A DNA stretch of 64,000 nt from Comamonas testosteroni TK102. GTDB taxonomy: Bacteria; Pseudomonadota; Gammaproteobacteria; Burkholderiales; Burkholderiaceae_C. The notes under the pieces were generated by a model. The model was not told the DNA's origin. It saw only the letters and a list, made by a program, of their open reading frames with translations, and did not search any database. The translations under genes were made by a program, and so were the position numbers. The DNA lies in contig NZ_CP006704.1 in NCBI RefSeq assembly GCF_000739375.1, forward strand, positions 930,001-994,000, in the 5' to 3' direction. Of the stretch, positions 29,795-39,483 are shown piece after piece. Within the stretch, counting starts at the first letter, position 1; each line of letters opens with the position of its first letter.

Positions 29795-30418
29795 TTACTT
29801 CTTGCCCTTCTTGGCGGGAGCCGCTGCGGGAGCAGGTGCGGCGCCTTCGGCAGGAGCCACTTCGGGCAGCTTGATGGAGATCAGCGAAGGGTTCTTGTTG
29901 GCGCCACGCACCACAGCCTTCACGCCGTTGGGCAGCTTCAGAGCTTGTAGGCCCAGCACGGACTTGGAAGTCAGGGCGCTCAGGTCCACCTTGATGAACT
30001 CGGGCAGGTTTGCGGGTTCGCAGATCACTTGCAGTTCGTGCATCAGAGGAGTCACGGTGCAGTTCTCGACCTTCACGGCGGGGGATTCAGCAGCGCCTTC
30101 GAAGTGCAGGGGCACGTTCATGTGCAGCTTGGTGTTGCCGTCCACGCGCTGGAAGTCGATGTGTTGCACCAGCTTCTTGTAGGGGTGGAACTGCACGTCG
30201 CGCAGCACGACCTTGGTCACTTGACCGTTGACTTCCATGTCCAGGACGCTGGAGTGGAAAGCTTCCTTGTGCACAGCGTGCCACAGGGCGTTGTGATCGA
30301 TTTCGATCAGTTGGGCTTCACCAGCACCGTAGACGATACCGGGGGTCTTGCCCGACAGACGCAGACGGCGGCTCGCACCCGTACCTTGCTTGGCGCGCTC
30401 AGTAGCGACGAATTGCAT
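29795..30418 (-). CDS. rplY: 50S ribosomal protein L25 (general stress protein Ctc type)
   Basis: A 207-residue bL25 of the long CTC form. The N-terminal domain begins MQFVATERAKQGTGASRRLR, the 5S-rRNA-binding L25 domain (about 1-95). A C-terminal TL5-type beta domain follows (about 100-190) and a Pro/Ala/Lys-rich tail. It binds 5S rRNA in the large subunit. It lies between prs and pth, an order conserved in betaproteobacteria. Confidence 0.96.
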   Translation of the reverse strand: MQFVATERAKQGTGASRRLRLSGKTPGIVYGAGEAQLIEIDHNALWHAVHKEAFHSSVLDMEVNGQVTKVVLRDVQFHPYKKLVQHIDFQRVDGNTKLHMNVPLHFEGAAESPAVKVENCTVTPLMHELQVICEPANLPEFIKVDLSALTSKSVLGLQALKLPNGVKAVVRGANKNPSLISIKLPEVAPAEGAAPAPAAAPAKKGKK

Positions 30419-30508
30419 AACTAACTCCTAGATGGGCGGACCGCGACCAGTCTCGCCCGATTGATAAAAGAATCTGCACCTTGCAGCAAGGCCGTGGATT
30501 CTTGCGGT

Positions 30509-30559
30509 GGCCTCGAAACGGTCAAACCTCCCGAAGGAGGTTTGCTTGGGCTCGAGGCC
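30509..30559 (-). terminator. Two-tier hairpin between prs and rplY
   Basis: On the minus strand, CAAACCTCC-UUCG-GGAGGTTTG forms a 9-bp stem closed by a UUCG tetraloop (30523-30544). An outer 8-bp stem GGCCTCGA/TCGAGGCC (30509-30516 with 30552-30559) encloses it. A TTTG and then GTTTC follow the inner stem instead of a clean T-run. It is probably the prs terminator or a processing/stability element for the prs-rplY transcript. Confidence 0.6.
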
Positions 30560-30574
30560 GAAAAACCAGAAATT

Positions 30575-31534
30575 TTAAGCGGTAAACAGACTGCTCACCG
30601 AATCACCTGTGGAAATGCGGTGAATTGTCTCGGCAAACAGGCCCGCCACGGACAGCTGGCGAATCTTGCCGCACTGCTGGGCTGCGGGGCTCAGAGGAAT
30701 GGTGTTCGTCACAACCACTTCGTCCAGAGCGCTGCCGTTGCCGATGCGTTCCAGGGCCGGGCCCGAGAAGATGGGGTGCGAGCAGTAGGCGTACACGTTC
30801 TTGGCGCCGCGCTGCTTGAGCACTTCGGCAGCCTTCACCAGCGTGCCGGCGGTGTCGATCATGTCGTCCATGATCACGCAGTTGCGGCCGTCGATATCGC
30901 CAATCACGTGCATGACTTCGGACACGTTCGCCTTGGGGCGGCGCTTGTCGATGATGGCCAGATCGCAACCCAGTTCCTTGGCCAGGGCGCGAGCACGCAC
31001 CACACCGCCAACATCGGGGGAGACGACGATCAGGTCTTCGTAGTTCTTCTGACGCAGATCACCCAGCAGCACAGGGGTGGCGTAGATGTTGTCCACGGGA
31101 ATGTCGAAGAAGCCCTGGATCTGGTCGGCGTGCAGGTCCATGGTCAGGACGCGCTCGACGCCAACTGCCTGCAGCATATTGGCCACCACCTTGGCGGTGA
31201 TGGGCACGCGGCTGGAGCGGGGGCGGCGATCCTGGCGGGCGTAGCCGAAGTAGGGGATCACGGCGCAGATGCGCTCGGCCGATGCGCGCTTGAGGGCATC
31301 GACCATGACCAGCAACTCCATCAGGTTGTCGTTGGTCGGTGCGCAGGTGGACTGAACCACGAAAACGTCGCGGGCGCGAACGTTCTGCTTGATCTCGACC
31401 GCGACTTCCCCATCGGAGAAACGGCCAACGTCGGCAGCACCCAGGGTGGTGCCGAGGTGCTTAACAATCTCTTCGGCCATGCCAGGATTGGCATTGCCCG
31501 TGAAGACCATGAAATCAGAGTGATGTGAATGCAT
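30575..31534 (-). CDS. prs: Ribose-phosphate pyrophosphokinase
   Basis: A 319-residue PRPP synthetase of normal length. Evidence includes the N-terminal [13 protein letters not shown], the flexible-loop/ATP region [20 protein letters not shown] near 102-121, and the Mg-binding [11 protein letters not shown] near 134-144. The PRPP-binding loop [13 protein letters not shown] is near 220-232. It makes PRPP from ribose 5-phosphate and ATP for nucleotide, His, Trp and NAD biosynthesis. The next gene upstream is tRNA-Gln, then ispE, a standard proteobacterial order. Confidence 0.98.
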   Translation of the reverse strand: MHSHHSDFMVFTGNANPGMAEEIVKHLGTTLGAADVGRFSDGEVAVEIKQNVRARDVFVVQSTCAPTNDNLMELLVMVDALKRASAERICAVIPYFGYARQDRRPRSSRVPITAKVVANMLQAVGVERVLTMDLHADQIQGFFDIPVDNIYATPVLLGDLRQKNYEDLIVVSPDVGGVVRARALAKELGCDLAIIDKRRPKANVSEVMHVIGDIDGRNCVIMDDMIDTAGTLVKAAEVLKQRGAKNVYAYCSHPIFSGPALERIGNGSALDEVVVTNTIPLSPAAQQCGKIRQLSVAGLFAETIHRISTGDSVSSLFTA

Positions 31535-31578
31535 TGTGCGTCCCAGTGCTGTGGGTTGCTATGACGCAAGAAGATGTT

Positions 31579-31655
31579 TGGCAGGGGAAGAAGGATTCGA
31601 ACCTTCGCATGCCGGAATCAAAATCCGGTGCCTTAACCAACTTGGCGACTCCCCT
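31579..31655 (-). tRNA. tRNA-Gln (anticodon TTG)
   Basis: A 77-base tRNA with encoded CCA (31579-31581). The acceptor stem AGGGGAG pairs with TTCCCCT (G-U at the last pair). The anticodon arm CCGGA-TTTTGAT-TCCGG gives anticodon TTG, and the T arm has GGTTCGAATCC. It lies between ispE and prs on the same strand, as is common in beta- and gammaproteobacteria. Confidence 0.97.
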
Positions 31656-31685
31656 ACACAGGCCTTTTGTCGAAGACAAACAGCC

Positions 31686-32549
31686 TTATAACTTGTTCTC
31701 TGGAATCCAGCTGTGAAGTGGGTGTTTTTCCAGATTTTTGCAAACCTTGATTTGCCAGCTGCTTGGAGCACTGCTCAAATCAATATTTTGCGTGATCGGT
31801 GCAAATACTGCACTTCCTGAGCCCGTCATTGTAGCATGCAATTTCAGTGATTCGAGCCAGTCTCTGACTTTCTTCACTTCGGGCTGCAGACCTTTAGCGA
31901 CGGGCTGCAAGTCGTTTCGGCCAAAACCGAAGTGATTCGCAGCGAAGTCCAAGATTCTAGCAGGCTTTGTATCGCGCTTAAGCGACTCGCTGGAAAAAAT
32001 CCTTGCGGTCTCCAGGCCCTGTTCGGGTTTGACCACCAGAAACTGCTGCTGCGGCAGGGCGTCGCCGTCTGTCAGCGGGGTGATGACTTCGCCGATGCCG
32101 CTGACCCAGGCCGAGTGGCCGCAAAGAAAGAAGGGAACGTCGGCGCCGAGCTTCAGGCCAATGCGCTGCAGCTCCTGGCGCGAGAGCTTCAGATTCCAGA
32201 GGCGGTTCAGTGCCATCAGCGTGCTGGCTGCATCGGACGATCCGCCGCCCATGCCGGCCTGGGCCGGCAACTGCTTTTCGATCCCTATGCGCACGCCCTG
32301 GGTGCAGCCTGTGGCCTGCTGCAGGGCACGGGCCGCGCGGGTGATCAGGTCATCGGCGGGCAGGGTGATGCCGTTGAGGTCCTCGCGGCTGACCTGACCG
32401 CAGGCAGTGCGTTCGAAATGCAGCACATCATGCCAGTCGATGAGCATGAAGACGGATTCCAGCAGGTGATAGCCATCAGGCCTGCGGCCGGTGATGTGCA
32501 GGAAGAGGTTGAGCTTGGCCGGGGCCGGCACGTCATAGAGCGAGTGCAT
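31686..32549 (-). CDS. ispE: 4-diphosphocytidyl-2-C-methyl-D-erythritol kinase
   Basis: A 287-residue GHMP kinase of the MEP isoprenoid pathway. The N-terminus has PAPAKLNLFLHITGRRPDGYH (residues 8-28), with the Lys/Asn substrate contacts. The glycine-rich ATP loop PAQAGMGGGSSDAASTL lies near 94-110, and MTGSGSAVFA near 246-255 is motif 3. It phosphorylates the 2-OH of CDP-ME. It lies next to lolB, as in many proteobacteria. Confidence 0.96.
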   Translation of the reverse strand: MHSLYDVPAPAKLNLFLHITGRRPDGYHLLESVFMLIDWHDVLHFERTACGQVSREDLNGITLPADDLITRAARALQQATGCTQGVRIGIEKQLPAQAGMGGGSSDAASTLMALNRLWNLKLSRQELQRIGLKLGADVPFFLCGHSAWVSGIGEVITPLTDGDALPQQQFLVVKPEQGLETARIFSSESLKRDTKPARILDFAANHFGFGRNDLQPVAKGLQPEVKKVRDWLESLKLHATMTGSGSAVFAPITQNIDLSSAPSSWQIKVCKNLEKHPLHSWIPENKL

Positions 32550-32606
32550 GGCGTGTATGTGTCAGTCAGAAAAACGGTGCGGCGATGGTGCCGGGCAGCT
32601 GGCGGG

Positions 32607-33128
32607 TCAGCGGGCGCCCTGGTCGAGAACAATGCGCAAGGAAGCCTCGGGGGGCGGGCTGGTGCGGTCGGCGCGCAGGCGGCCCTCGCCGATGCGGGAA
32701 AGATCGGTTTGCCAGCCGCTGACGGCAGTGTTTCTGCCTTGCAGCCAGTCGAACAGCGCTGCAACGGGGATTTCGCTGCCGGTCATCCGGCTGATGAGTT
32801 CGGGCAGGGAGTCGGACTGGGTGATCTGATCGCCCTGCTGCAAGGTGGCTCCGGCACGTGTCCATTGGAGCCGGGCCATGATGGAGCCCAGAGGATTGAA
32901 GACCAGCAAGGTGCCGCTCTCGGGCTGACCTTGCAACTCGAAGCCGGCGCTGAAGGATTGTTGCTGAGCATCCTGAACCTGTAGCGCCATGCGGCCGGAC
33001 CAGTGGTGGCTGGCCGTCGCATCGAGCTGCAGCTGCCGCACGGGCTGGGCGCAGCCGCCGAGCATGACCGCTCCCAGGGCCAGCCCGAGGGCCGGAAGCA
33101 TCTTCAAGAAGGTCGGGCCGCGCTTCAT
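32607..33128 (-). CDS. lolB: Outer-membrane lipoprotein insertion protein LolB
   Basis: A 173-residue lipoprotein with a lipobox (VMLGGCAQ, Cys-26) after a hydrophobic signal sequence. The mature part has the LolB beta-barrel pattern, including HHWSGRMALQV near 42-52 and a Q-x-x-F-S-A-G-F-E-L-Q-G segment. LolB accepts lipoproteins from LolA and inserts them in the outer membrane. It overlaps the upstream TPR gene by four bases (33125-33128), so the two are translationally coupled. Identification is helped by the ispE-lolB order. Confidence 0.9.
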   Translation of the reverse strand: MKRGPTFLKMLPALGLALGAVMLGGCAQPVRQLQLDATASHHWSGRMALQVQDAQQQSFSAGFELQGQPESGTLLVFNPLGSIMARLQWTRAGATLQQGDQITQSDSLPELISRMTGSEIPVAALFDWLQGRNTAVSGWQTDLSRIGEGRLRADRTSPPPEASLRIVLDQGAR

Positions 33129-34912
33129 GGCGTCACTTTGAGGCGTTTGAGTGTTTCCAGCAGCGTGTCATTGCTGCTGTCCGCCTTCAGGCCTTGGCGC
33201 CATACGAGCTGGGCGCGGTCCTGCTTGCCCAGGGCCCACAGGACTTCGCCCAGGTGGGCGGCGATCTCTGCATCCTGGCGCTTGGCATAGGCCTGCTCCA
33301 GCAGCTTTTCGGCTTCGTTCAGATTGCCTCGGCGGAAATTCACCCAGCCCAGGCTGTCGGTGATGAACGGGTCGCCGGGTTCCATGTCCAGAGCCGTCTG
33401 TATCAGGGTCTGGGCTTCTTCCAGCTTGATATTGCGATCTGCATAGGAGTAGCCCAGTGCGTTGTATGCATGCTTGAAGTCGGGGGCGCGCTTGATGATG
33501 TCGCGCAGCAGGCGCTCCATCTCGCTGAAATTGCCGGCTCTCTCTGCCAGCATGGCGGTGTCGTAGGCCAGTTCCACATCATCGGGGAACTGGCTCAGCA
33601 ACTGGGCCTGCAGTGCATAGGCGTCCTTGTTCAGGCCGGCATCGCGCAGCAACTGCACCTCGGCAATCTGCTTGAGGCGCTTCTGGTTGGGACCGTTGGC
33701 CGGAATGGCCTGGATCAGGGCGCGAGCTTCCTTCACCTTGCCCTGGCGGGCCAGCAGATCGGCGCGGCGGGCCTGCACGCTGAGCAGGTTGGCGGAGTCG
33801 GGGATGCGCTGCAGATAGATGTCGGCTTCATCGTAGCGCTGGCGTTTTTCTGCCAGATCGGCCCTGAGCAGATAGAGCTGGGATTCGCCGGCGGAGCGGC
33901 CCACGCCTTCAGGCAGTTTGGGCAGCAGGGAGCTGAACTGTGTCAGGGAAACGTCGGCCGCATCCAGCTCGTTGTCCTGCAGTTGCAGATTGGCGAGCAT
34001 GGCCCAGGCTTCGGGGAATTCGGGCGCTTCGCGGGTGATGAGCTGCAACTGGTTCTTGGCATCGGCATTGCGCTTTTGTCCCAGCAGCACGCGGGTATAG
34101 GTCAGGCGCAGCTGCGGCGAATGATTTTTTTCCAGATAGCGCTTGACCAGCGGCTCCACTTCGGCGGAGCCCGATTCCAGCAGCTCCATGGCCAGCAAGG
34201 CGATGGCGCCCGATTCCGGGCTCAGCTTGGCGCCGTTCTGCAAGGCTTGCAGTGCGGCAGGCTTCTGGCCGGCAATCAGGCGCATATGACCTATGGTCGC
34301 CCAGGCCATGGGGCCATTCTGCGGGTCCTTGAGGTCGATCTCCAGCGCCTGCTCGACCACATCGGCGGCCAGGGGCTTGTCCGAGGCATTGTTGTAGAGC
34401 TGGGTGATGGCCAGAAAAGTGGCGCTGCGATTGGCTTGCGGGGTCAGCTCGACCTCGCGGCGCAGATAGCTGGCCGAGTCTGCGATGCGGTTCATCACCA
34501 CCAGGATGCGCAGCACGGCGCGATTGGCGGCGCGTGACTCGGGGTAGGCCTCCAGCCAGGCGCGGGCATTGCGCAGGGCGCGGTCACCCGAGCGGGACTG
34601 GACGGCAAGCTCGGTGGCGCGGCGATAGAGGTTTTCGTTGTTGCTGCTGCGCGCCGCTTCCATCATCAGGGCCTGGGCGTCCGTGAGGGCGCCTTCCTGG
34701 GCGGCCATCTCCCCCACCAGGATCTCGTAGAACAGCTCGGCAGACAGGGCTGCTTGCTCATTCTCACGCTCGGCGGCCCGTTCGAGATCGGTGCTTTGCT
34801 CGATCTTGTCCTGCTGGGGCGGCGGGTCGGCAGGCTGGGCGGATGCGATTGCCGATCCCATGGCCACAACGGCAGCCACGGCGAGTCCCTGAAAACGTAG
34901 AGGATGAACCAT
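33125..34912 (-). CDS. Tetratricopeptide-repeat periplasmic protein
   Basis: A 595-residue protein from the ATG at 34912; a TTG at 34930 adds six residues. The signal peptide covers about residues 1-24 ([11 protein letters not shown]). The rest is mostly TPR-type helical repeats, clearest near the C-terminus: [20 protein letters not shown], then [20 protein letters not shown] and [19 protein letters not shown]. It is coupled to lolB, an arrangement that is conserved in Burkholderiales and suggests a cell-envelope scaffold role. It is divergent from mutM with only 50 bases between starts. Confidence 0.9.
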   Translation of the reverse strand: MVHPLRFQGLAVAAVVAMGSAIASAQPADPPPQQDKIEQSTDLERAAERENEQAALSAELFYEILVGEMAAQEGALTDAQALMMEAARSSNNENLYRRATELAVQSRSGDRALRNARAWLEAYPESRAANRAVLRILVVMNRIADSASYLRREVELTPQANRSATFLAITQLYNNASDKPLAADVVEQALEIDLKDPQNGPMAWATIGHMRLIAGQKPAALQALQNGAKLSPESGAIALLAMELLESGSAEVEPLVKRYLEKNHSPQLRLTYTRVLLGQKRNADAKNQLQLITREAPEFPEAWAMLANLQLQDNELDAADVSLTQFSSLLPKLPEGVGRSAGESQLYLLRADLAEKRQRYDEADIYLQRIPDSANLLSVQARRADLLARQGKVKEARALIQAIPANGPNQKRLKQIAEVQLLRDAGLNKDAYALQAQLLSQFPDDVELAYDTAMLAERAGNFSEMERLLRDIIKRAPDFKHAYNALGYSYADRNIKLEEAQTLIQTALDMEPGDPFITDSLGWVNFRRGNLNEAEKLLEQAYAKRQDAEIAAHLGEVLWALGKQDRAQLVWRQGLKADSSNDTLLETLKRLKVTP

Positions 34913-34962
34913 CGGCCCATAATAATCCAAGCTTGTTGAACACTTGGCGAAGAAGAGATTGC

Positions 34963-35802
34963 ATGCCTGAGTTACCCGAAGTCGAGGTCACGCGCCGCTC
35001 TTTTGCAGACCGTATTGCGGGCGCGCAGATTGAAGCCGCCACCTTGGGAAAGCCCCTGCGCTGGCCTCTGGGCCTGCAGCCGCAGGCGCTGGTCGGCAGG
35101 GTGGTGCTGGGGGTGCGCAGACGCGGCAAGTATCTGCTGCTGGACCTGAGCGAAGGCCTGCTGCTCATGCACCTGGGCATGTCGGGCAGTCTGCGCTTCG
35201 CGGGCCGCGACGAGGCGCCGCTGGGCGAGGGTGGGCCGCATGATCACTTCGACCTGCAGACATCGCGTGGCTTGCTGCGCCTGCATGATCCGCGCCGTTT
35301 CGGTGCCGTGGTCTATGTTACGGGCGAGAGCGATGCCCTGGCGCGCAAGCTGCTTGACCATCTCGGCATGGAGCCGTTGAGCGAGGGGTTCACGCTGGCG
35401 GCCTTCAAGGCCGGGCTGGCCGCCAGCCGTTCGCCCATCAAGCAGTTGCTGCTCAGCGGCAGCGTGGTTGTGGGTGTCGGCAATATCTATGCCTCCGAGG
35501 TGCTGTTTCTGTCGCGTATCCACCCGGCAACCCCGGCCCGCGATGTGGGGGCGCGCAAGGTCACGGCTTTGTATGAGGCCATTCGCGCCGTGCTGGCCAT
35601 GGCGGTGGAAAAAGGCGGCACCACCTTGCGCGACTTTTCCGCTGCCAACGGCATGGAAGGGCATTTTCAGCTGCAGGCCCAGGTCTATGGCCGCGATGGC
35701 CTGCCTTGCACGCATTGCGGCGCAGCCATACGGCTCATGCGCCAGGGGCAGCGCAGTACCTATTACTGCTCCAGCTGTCAGAAAGCCGCGAAAGTTCTCT
35801 GA
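34963..35802 (+). CDS. mutM: Formamidopyrimidine-DNA glycosylase
   Basis: A 279-residue Fpg. It begins [12 protein letters not shown], so the catalytic Pro-2 and Glu-3 are present once Met is removed; this fixes the start at 34963 although the frame is open further upstream. A lysine in RRGKYLLL near 57 is the conserved beta-elimination residue. The C-terminal zinc finger uses CTHCG and CSSCQ near 247-271. It excises 8-oxoguanine and formamidopyrimidines. mutY, which handles the A:8-oxoG mispair, lies 2.3 kb downstream with a dynamin-like gene between. Confidence 0.97.
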   Translation: MPELPEVEVTRRSFADRIAGAQIEAATLGKPLRWPLGLQPQALVGRVVLGVRRRGKYLLLDLSEGLLLMHLGMSGSLRFAGRDEAPLGEGGPHDHFDLQTSRGLLRLHDPRRFGAVVYVTGESDALARKLLDHLGMEPLSEGFTLAAFKAGLAASRSPIKQLLLSGSVVVGVGNIYASEVLFLSRIHPATPARDVGARKVTALYEAIRAVLAMAVEKGGTTLRDFSAANGMEGHFQLQAQVYGRDGLPCTHCGAAIRLMRQGQRSTYYCSSCQKAAKVL

Positions 35803-35869
35803 ATTTGATAGCAAATACCTTAGCTTGAGTATGCGTTACACCCTGTTTTGACGTCACAATTCCAGGCGA

Positions 35870-35964
35870 GGCCTGATATGTTTCGTAGCTGTCGTCAATG
35901 CATCGGGACGGGCGCTGCTCCGTGCCACCGAGTGCAGATACTTCACAGTGACAAATATCAGGCC
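35870..35964 (+). repeat. Long-range inverted repeat upstream of the dynamin-like gene
   Basis: GGCCTGATAT (35870-35879) and ATATCAGGCC (35955-35964) are perfect 10-base inverted repeats 75 bases apart, in the 266-base mutM/dynamin gap. They could close a structured leader RNA or be paired operator half-sites. No known riboswitch fold is recognisable. Confidence 0.4.
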
Positions 35965-36068
35965 GGACTCTGGAAGAGCCGTAGATGCCGTCAAGGGGCA
36001 ATGCTATATATTGATCAGGCGGCCAGCCTTGTCTGGCCTGCCGACTCAGACAAACAAGAGGGGTAGAT

Positions 36069-38066
36069 GTGTCAGCTTCATTCAACGAGCAGTTCGGTCA
36101 GTATGGCGCGTGGCGACGAGGCTTTGCCACCCAGCTGCAGGAGTTGCGTGAATGGTTGATTGCCCAGGACTTGCTGGACGCCTCGGTACAGGAGCGCTTG
36201 CAGAGGCTGGAAGAGCAGATGCGCTCGGACAAGGTCATGGTGGCCTTTGTGGCCGAGTTCTCGCGTGGCAAGTCCGAGCTGATCAATGCCGTCTTCTTCG
36301 CCCATTACGGCCGCCGGCTGATGCCGGCCAGTGCCGGTCGCACCACCATGTGTCCGGCGGAGCTGGGCTGGGAGCCCGAGCTGCCGCCCTGCCTGCGTCT
36401 GCTGCCCATCGATACCAGAGAGTCGCCGGAGAGCCTGGGCCAGTGGCGCATGCGCGCCGATGCCTGGGTGCAGCACCCGCTGGATACCGCCAATGCGCAG
36501 CAGATTGCGGACACCCTGGCCAAGGTGGCCGAGGTGCGCAAGGTCTCCATCGACCAGGCCAGGGCCTGGGGCTTCTGGCATGACGACGAGATTGCCGACA
36601 ACCCCATGGTCGATGCCGACGGCTGGGTCGAAGTGCCCATGTGGCGTCATGCGCTGATCAATATGCCTCACCCTCTGCTCAAGCAGGGGCTGGTGATTCT
36701 CGACACCCCCGGGCTGAATGCCGTGGGAGCCGAACCGGAGCTGACGGTCAATCTGATACCTCAGGCGCATGCCGTGGTCTTTGTGCTGGGCGCCGATACC
36801 GGCGTGACCAAGTCCGATCTGGCCATCTGGCGTGACCATGTGCTGCCGGCAGGAGCAGGCAAGGTCGGGGACGACGAAGCGCTGGCTGCGTCGCGTCTGG
36901 TGGTGCTCAACAAGGTGGATACGCTGTGGGACAGCCTGAGCTCCGGTGCCCAGGTGCAGGCTCAGCTGCGCCGCCAGCAGCAGGACTCGGCCCAGTTGCT
37001 GGGGGTGGCGCTGGAGCGCGTGCTGCCCGTCTCGGCACAGAAGGGGCTGGTGGCCAAGGTGGGGCACAACGACAGCCTGCTTCAGGCCAGCGGCCTGCCC
37101 GCCTTCGAGGACCTGCTGGCCAACGGCATCATGGGGCAGCGCCAGAAAGTGCTGCAGACCGCCATGCGCACCAATGTGCAGCAGCTGCAGTCGCAGGTGG
37201 AGCGCGTCATCAATATGCGCCGCGGCGATCTCGATGATCAGCTGGCCGAACTTTGCGGTCTGCGCGGCAAGAATGCGACGGTGATCGCCAGCATGCGCTC
37301 CCGCATCGAGGCCGAGCACAGGGAGTTCGACCAGAGTGCCAGCCGTATCCAGGCCATGCGCAACATCCATATGCGCATGCTCAAGGAGCTTTTCCAGCTG
37401 TTGAGTTCGACCACGTTGAAGGCCGAGCTGTCGGAGCTCAAAGAGACCCTGGATCAGCGCGGGCTCAAACTGGGCCTGCGCAATGTCTATGAGCAGACCT
37501 TCGGGCGTCTGCATGCCGTGGCGGCCAGGGTGCAGGTCCAGGCCGATGAAATCCAGACCATGATGAGTGCCTCGTTCAAGGAGCTCAATGCGGAGTTCGG
37601 TTTCTCCCTGCAGACGCCGCCGCAGCTGGTGCTGTCCGAGTTCAGGGACGACTTGCGCGGCATCGAGGGCAGCTACACCCAGTACCTTGGGTTGAGCAGC
37701 GCTCTCAAGCTCAGCAGCGCCGATTTTTCGCAGCGCCTGATCAAGGCGCTGGCGCTGCGTCTGCGCACGGTATTCGAAGCGGCATCGAACGATGTGGAGA
37801 TGTGGAGCAAATCACTGACTGCGCCGGTCGATGCACAATTGCGCGAACGTAAACGCAGTTACACGCGCCGCCTGGAAGCGGTGGACCGCATCAGCGGCGC
37901 TGCCACGGAGCTGGAGGAGCGCATTGCCGACATGGAGAATGCGCAAACCCGCCTCGCAGCGCTGCAGACACAGCTGACCAGCGCATCGGCGCAGTTGCTG
38001 GATCCGCTCGGTGCCGGGCGGCCGCCAGTCGCTTCCATGCCGCTGGACATCAACCTGGTAGCCTGA
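36069..38066 (+). CDS. Bacterial dynamin-like GTPase
   Basis: A 665-residue dynamin-family protein. GTPase motifs are G1 AEFSRGKSE (GKS at residues 67-69), G3 ILDTPGLN (212-215) and G4 LNKVD (281-284), with a candidate G2 threonine in GRTTMCP near 90-96. The remainder is largely helical with coiled-coil character (about 370-650), as expected for a dynamin stalk; no transmembrane helix is obvious. The start is GTG. It ends four bases before mutY and is probably co-transcribed with it. Bacterial dynamins remodel membranes and some act in phage defence; the role here is unknown. Confidence 0.85.
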   Translation: MSASFNEQFGQYGAWRRGFATQLQELREWLIAQDLLDASVQERLQRLEEQMRSDKVMVAFVAEFSRGKSELINAVFFAHYGRRLMPASAGRTTMCPAELGWEPELPPCLRLLPIDTRESPESLGQWRMRADAWVQHPLDTANAQQIADTLAKVAEVRKVSIDQARAWGFWHDDEIADNPMVDADGWVEVPMWRHALINMPHPLLKQGLVILDTPGLNAVGAEPELTVNLIPQAHAVVFVLGADTGVTKSDLAIWRDHVLPAGAGKVGDDEALAASRLVVLNKVDTLWDSLSSGAQVQAQLRRQQQDSAQLLGVALERVLPVSAQKGLVAKVGHNDSLLQASGLPAFEDLLANGIMGQRQKVLQTAMRTNVQQLQSQVERVINMRRGDLDDQLAELCGLRGKNATVIASMRSRIEAEHREFDQSASRIQAMRNIHMRMLKELFQLLSSTTLKAELSELKETLDQRGLKLGLRNVYEQTFGRLHAVAARVQVQADEIQTMMSASFKELNAEFGFSLQTPPQLVLSEFRDDLRGIEGSYTQYLGLSSALKLSSADFSQRLIKALALRLRTVFEAASNDVEMWSKSLTAPVDAQLRERKRSYTRRLEAVDRISGAATELEERIADMENAQTRLAALQTQLTSASAQLLDPLGAGRPPVASMPLDINLVA

Positions 38067-38070
38067 AATC

Positions 38071-39138
38071 TTGACTCTCCCTTCGATTGCCACCGCCGTC
38101 GTGCAGTGGCAGGCCAGTCATGGCCGCAATCATCTGCCCTGGCAGCAGACCCGTGACCCTTACCGCGTCTGGCTGTCCGAAATCATGCTGCAGCAGACCC
38201 AGGTCAGCACCGTGCTGGGCTACTACCAGCGTTTCCTGGATGCCTTTCCCGATGTGGCCAGCCTGGCTGGGGCCCCTCAGGATGCCGTGCTGGCGCTGTG
38301 GAGCGGCCTGGGCTATTACAGCCGCGCGCGCAATCTGCACAAATGCGCACAGACCGTGATGCAGCAATGGGGCGGGGCCTTTCCGCAAACGGCCGAAGAG
38401 TTGGCGACCCTGCCAGGCATCGGCCGCTCCACGGCCGGTGCCATTTCATCGTTCTGCTTTTCAGAGCGGGTGCCGATTCTGGATGCCAACGTGCGCCGTG
38501 TTCTCACGCGGGTGCTGGCGTTTGATGGGGATCTGGCGCAGTCCCGAAATGAAAGGCAGCTGTGGGAATATGCCCAGCAACTGTGCCCCACCGAGAATCT
38601 GCACGAAGCCATGCCGCGCTACACCCAGGGCATGATGGATCTGGGCGCCAGCGTCTGCACATCGCGCAAGCCCACTTGCCTGGTGTGCCCCTTGGATTCC
38701 GAATGCCGGGCGGCCCGCGCCGGCAACCCGGAGAACTATCCTGTGCGCACGCGCAGGATCAAGCGCAGCTCCGAGTCCTGGTGGCTGCTGCTGGCGGTGG
38801 ATGCGCGGCGCCGCGTATGGCTGCAAAAGCGTCCGCAAGCCGGTATCTGGGCCGGGCTTTACAGCCCGCCGGTCTTTGAAGACTATGCAGCACTGCAAAG
38901 CTATGCCCAGGCCGCCTGGTCTCAGGACGGGACCCGGAGCTGGCAGGATCTTCCCGGTTTTCTGCATGTGCTGACCCACAAGGATCTGCACCTGCATCCG
39001 GTTCTGGTGCCCGTCGATCAGGCCTATGGCGCCCTGGTGTCAGAGGCTGATGAATCCTGCTGGGCGGATGCAGCGGCATGGGCCGAGCTGGGTCTGCCGG
39101 CTCCGATCCGCAAGCTGCTCGACGCCGAGCTGGCCTGA
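38071..39138 (+). CDS. mutY: A/G-specific adenine glycosylase MutY
   Basis: A 355-residue MutY. The catalytic segment is LSEIMLQQTQVSTV near residues 35-48, with the active-site Glu. The helix-hairpin-helix LPGIGRSTAGAI near 115-126 is followed by ILDANVRRVLTR with the catalytic Asp. The Fe-S loop is C-x6-C-x2-C-x5-C (CTSRKPTCLVCPLDSEC near 197-213). The C-terminal Nudix-like domain recognises 8-oxoG. It removes A opposite 8-oxoG. The start is TTG, four bases after the dynamin stop. A terminator follows. Confidence 0.97.
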   Translation: MTLPSIATAVVQWQASHGRNHLPWQQTRDPYRVWLSEIMLQQTQVSTVLGYYQRFLDAFPDVASLAGAPQDAVLALWSGLGYYSRARNLHKCAQTVMQQWGGAFPQTAEELATLPGIGRSTAGAISSFCFSERVPILDANVRRVLTRVLAFDGDLAQSRNERQLWEYAQQLCPTENLHEAMPRYTQGMMDLGASVCTSRKPTCLVCPLDSECRAARAGNPENYPVRTRRIKRSSESWWLLLAVDARRRVWLQKRPQAGIWAGLYSPPVFEDYAALQSYAQAAWSQDGTRSWQDLPGFLHVLTHKDLHLHPVLVPVDQAYGALVSEADESCWADAAAWAELGLPAPIRKLLDAELA

Positions 39139-39155
39139 GCGCCTGCCGCATGAAT

Positions 39156-39188
39156 GAAAAAAGGTGACGGCCGACGTCACCTTTTTTC
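39156..39188. terminator. Bidirectional terminator between mutY and the cre operon
   Basis: GGTGAC/GTCACC stem (39163-39168 with 39076+100 to 39181) flanked by A6 on the left and T6 on the right, located between the convergent mutY and cre-operon ends. It should work in both directions. Confidence 0.9.
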
Positions 39189-39201
39189 ATGGCTGCAGAT
39201 T

Positions 39202-39483
39202 TCAGAAGCGCAATCTGGGCATCAGCATGGAACAGCGCAGCCCCATCAAGGCCAGCCACAGGGCCCTGGCCTGCGGGTTGCTGCGCTGCGCTTGCAATTG
39301 CCGGCCCGCGGTCACCACCTGCTGGCGCAGGACTTGCTGTGCCCTGCGGTCGCCTTGGCGCTGTGCGCTCAGCCAGAGTTGCTGGTATTGCTGCACGCTG
39401 AGCTGGCAAGGCTCGCCGAGCAGATGGCGCGACGAAACGTTCAGCAAGGCCTGAGCCTGCGGGGTGTGTCGTGACTGGCTCAT
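39202..39483 (-). CDS. Small conserved-context protein encoded downstream of creD
   Basis: A 93-residue protein I do not recognise. It begins MSQSRHTPQAQALLNVSSRH and is rich in Gln, Arg, Leu and Ala. The middle is probably helical (QQYQQLWLSAQRQGDRRAQQ), and no signal peptide, membrane segment or metal motif is seen. The start overlaps the creD stop by four bases (39480-39483), so it is translationally coupled to creD and is the last gene of the cre operon. It may be a small accessory factor of the CreBC regulon; no function can be given. Confidence 0.75.
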   Translation of the reverse strand: MSQSRHTPQAQALLNVSSRHLLGEPCQLSVQQYQQLWLSAQRQGDRRAQQVLRQQVVTAGRQLQAQRSNPQARALWLALMGLRCSMLMPRLRF

